Source of the DNA: an uncultured Rhodocyclaceae bacterium
GTDB taxonomy: Bacteria; Pseudomonadota; Gammaproteobacteria; Burkholderiales; Rhodocyclaceae
DNA length: 6,900 bases
Direction: 5' to 3'
Assembly: GCA_937892345.1 (NCBI GenBank)
Contig: CALAGF010000274.1
Span: 1-6,900 of the forward strand
Part shown: one piece after another, positions 5,926 to 6,900 of the stretch
Numbering within the stretch: the first letter of the stretch is position 1
Layout: every line of letters starts with the position of its first letter
Position numbers and translations under genes: made by a program
The notes under the pieces: model-generated
What the model was told of the DNA's origin: nothing
What the model saw: the letters and a program-made list of their open reading frames with translations, nothing else
The model's database searches: none

Positions 5926-6167
5926 TGGAACGAGCCGACTATGAACGCCTGCGCTGGCGGTGTGTCCGCCGCGCATTGCTTGAACTCGATATTACGCTGA
6001 CGCGTTTTCTCGATCAGGGCTTTGAGCAGCTGGATGCGGAGCAGCAGCAGGCGTTTGTCGAACTGGCCGACATGGAGGATTACGACCTCTGGGACTGGAT
6101 TACCGGCAAGGAAGAGTGCAGTGATCCCCGTTACGCGCCCGTTGTGGCAATGCTACGTAAGAGTTGA
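5925..6167 (+). CDS. sdhE: Succinate dehydrogenase flavinylation factor SdhE (DUF339)
   Basis: This small 80-residue cytosolic protein belongs to the SdhE/YgfY/SDHAF2 family, which assists covalent FAD attachment to SdhA. The start, MERADYERLRWRC, is set by the TGATG overlap with sdhB, so it is probably translated by re-initiation. Family features are the basic N-terminal helix, LELDITLTRFLD (19-30) and the acidic ADMEDYDLWDWITGKEEC stretch near the C-terminus. The family's RGxxE motif reads RALLE (16-20), so the glycine is replaced by alanine while Arg and Glu remain. The length is typical, and its place directly after its target genes supports the call. Confidence 0.93.
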   Translation: MERADYERLRWRCVRRALLELDITLTRFLDQGFEQLDAEQQQAFVELADMEDYDLWDWITGKEECSDPRYAPVVAMLRKS

Positions 6168-6251
6168 GTAAGGTTGGCGCGCTAATTTCTGATCGTTAAC
6201 CGCTTTTTTGGCAGTGCAGTTATAACCAACACCTGACAAGGGAATAAAACC
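6168..6251 (+). promoter_or_regulatory. sdhE-gltA gap with possible weak gltA promoter
   Basis: The 84-bp gap holds no gene and no convincing terminator hairpin, so read-through from sdh into gltA is plausible. TATAAC (6221-6226) resembles a -10 box and lies within an 8-bp palindrome GTTATAAC (6219-6226), but the only -35-like TTAACC (6196-6201) is 19 bp away. A second gltA promoter is therefore possible but weakly supported. Confidence 0.3.
6238..6243 (+). promoter_or_regulatory. Ribosome binding site of gltA
   Basis: AAGGGA lies 8 nt before ATG 6252 and supports that start. Confidence 0.75.
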
Positions 6252-6900
6252 ATGACGACCGAACGCAAGGCAACCCTGAGTATTGACGGACAAGCACCCG
6301 TCGATTTTTCGATCATGTCCCCGACACACGGCAACGATTGCATCGACATTCGTACGCTGGGTGGCAAAACCGGACTGTTCACCTATGACTCCGGTTTCCT
6401 GTCGACCGCCAGCTGCAAATCCACGATTACCTTCATCGACGGTGACAAGGGCGAGTTGCTCTATCGCGGCTATCCGATCGAACAACTGGCAGAAAACTGC
6501 AACTTCCTTGAAGTTGCTTACCTGCTGAAAAATGGTGAATTGCCCAACGCGAGCGAGAAATCGAGCTTCGAAAATACCATCAAGAACCACACGATGGTGC
6601 ATGACCAACTGACCCGTTTCTACAACGGTTTCCGTCGTGATGCACACCCGATGGCAGTTATGACAGGTGTCGTCGGTGCCCTATCTGCCTTCTACCACGA
6701 AGCCATGGACTACTCCGATGCAGAGCATCGCAGCATCAGCTTCAATCGCCTGGTGGCCAAGCTGCCGACTATTGTTGCGATGGCTTACAAGTACAACACG
6801 GGTCTGCCGTTCATGTATCCGGACAACGATCTGGATTACACCGCCAACTTCATGCGCATGATGTTCGGCAACCCGTGCGAGAAGTACGTGCCGAATCCGG
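6252..6900 (+). CDS. gltA: Citrate synthase, type I (3'-truncated by window end)
   Basis: The first 216 codons are present; the full family protein is about 430 residues, so roughly half is outside the window. Citrate synthase condenses oxaloacetate with acetyl-CoA in the cytosol. The N-terminus (MTTERKATLSIDG, then IDIRTLGGKTGLFTYDSGFLSTASC) is the small beta-domain of the Gram-negative hexameric type, followed by ITFIDGDKGELLYRGYPIEQLAE and the helical large domain (HPMAVMTGVVGALSAFYHEAMD). Cys209 in MFGNPCEKY aligns with E. coli Cys206, which lies at the NADH allosteric site, so NADH inhibition is possible. The catalytic histidines and aspartate lie beyond the window and cannot be checked. 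It follows sdhE by 84 bp on the same strand. Confidence 0.96.
   Translation, partial: MTTERKATLSIDGQAPVDFSIMSPTHGNDCIDIRTLGGKTGLFTYDSGFLSTASCKSTITFIDGDKGELLYRGYPIEQLAENCNFLEVAYLLKNGELPNASEKSSFENTIKNHTMVHDQLTRFYNGFRRDAHPMAVMTGVVGALSAFYHEAMDYSDAEHRSISFNRLVAKLPTIVAMAYKYNTGLPFMYPDNDLDYTANFMRMMFGNPCEKYVPNP

Noticed and set aside
6168..6251. Terminator or small gene between sdhE and gltA
   Set aside because: The T-run at 6204-6209 is not preceded by a stable hairpin, and no open frame with a ribosome binding site fits in 84 bp.

Overview
This window is a conserved TCA-cycle locus from a Gram-negative bacterium, most likely a betaproteobacterium (Rhodocyclales-like or a close relative). That placement rests on protein style and gene order: mdh and a GntR/HutC regulator diverge, followed by sdhCDAB-sdhE-gltA, with a CitE-like CoA-ester lyase beyond mdh. 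No search was possible, so genus and species are not claimed. Base composition looks uniform. I see no insertion sequence, phage gene, tRNA, rRNA or CRISPR array.

Positions 1-50 are not genomic. They match an Illumina P5/TruSeq adapter carrying an 8-base index, so the true contig begins at about 51 and the first gene is cut there.

Minus-strand block (51-1595): a CoA-ester lyase/aldolase fragment (51-500) lies downstream of malate dehydrogenase (mdh, 603-1595). A strong symmetric terminator hairpin (557-586) separates them, and a candidate lyase promoter begins within its A/T tract. Regulatory block (1596-1793): back-to-back mdh and gntR promoters appear to overlap at their -35 boxes. A perfect 16-bp palindrome (1733-1748) covers the predicted gntR -10 box and sits just upstream of the mdh -35 box, making it a good candidate operator for the adjacent regulator.

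Plus-strand block (1794-6900): gntR, then a 133-bp gap with a perfect TATAAT, then tightly packed sdhC, sdhD, sdhA, sdhB and sdhE. sdhC/sdhD overlap by 4 bp, sdhD/sdhA are 2 bp apart, sdhA/sdhB are 14 bp apart and sdhB/sdhE overlap by 1 bp. After an 84-bp gap comes the first half of citrate synthase (gltA), cut by the window end. sdhCDAB encodes membrane-bound succinate:quinone oxidoreductase (complex II); SdhE is its flavinylation factor. With Mdh and GltA, the locus covers succinate to fumarate and malate to oxaloacetate to citrate; fumarase is not in the window.

The catalytic and cofactor residues I looked for are present in the complete enzymes. The one unusual residue is in SdhE, where the family RGxxE motif reads RAxxE. 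I found no convincing previously undescribed system. The most useful second looks are the adapter artefact, the palindrome/divergent promoter architecture and the SdhE substitution.
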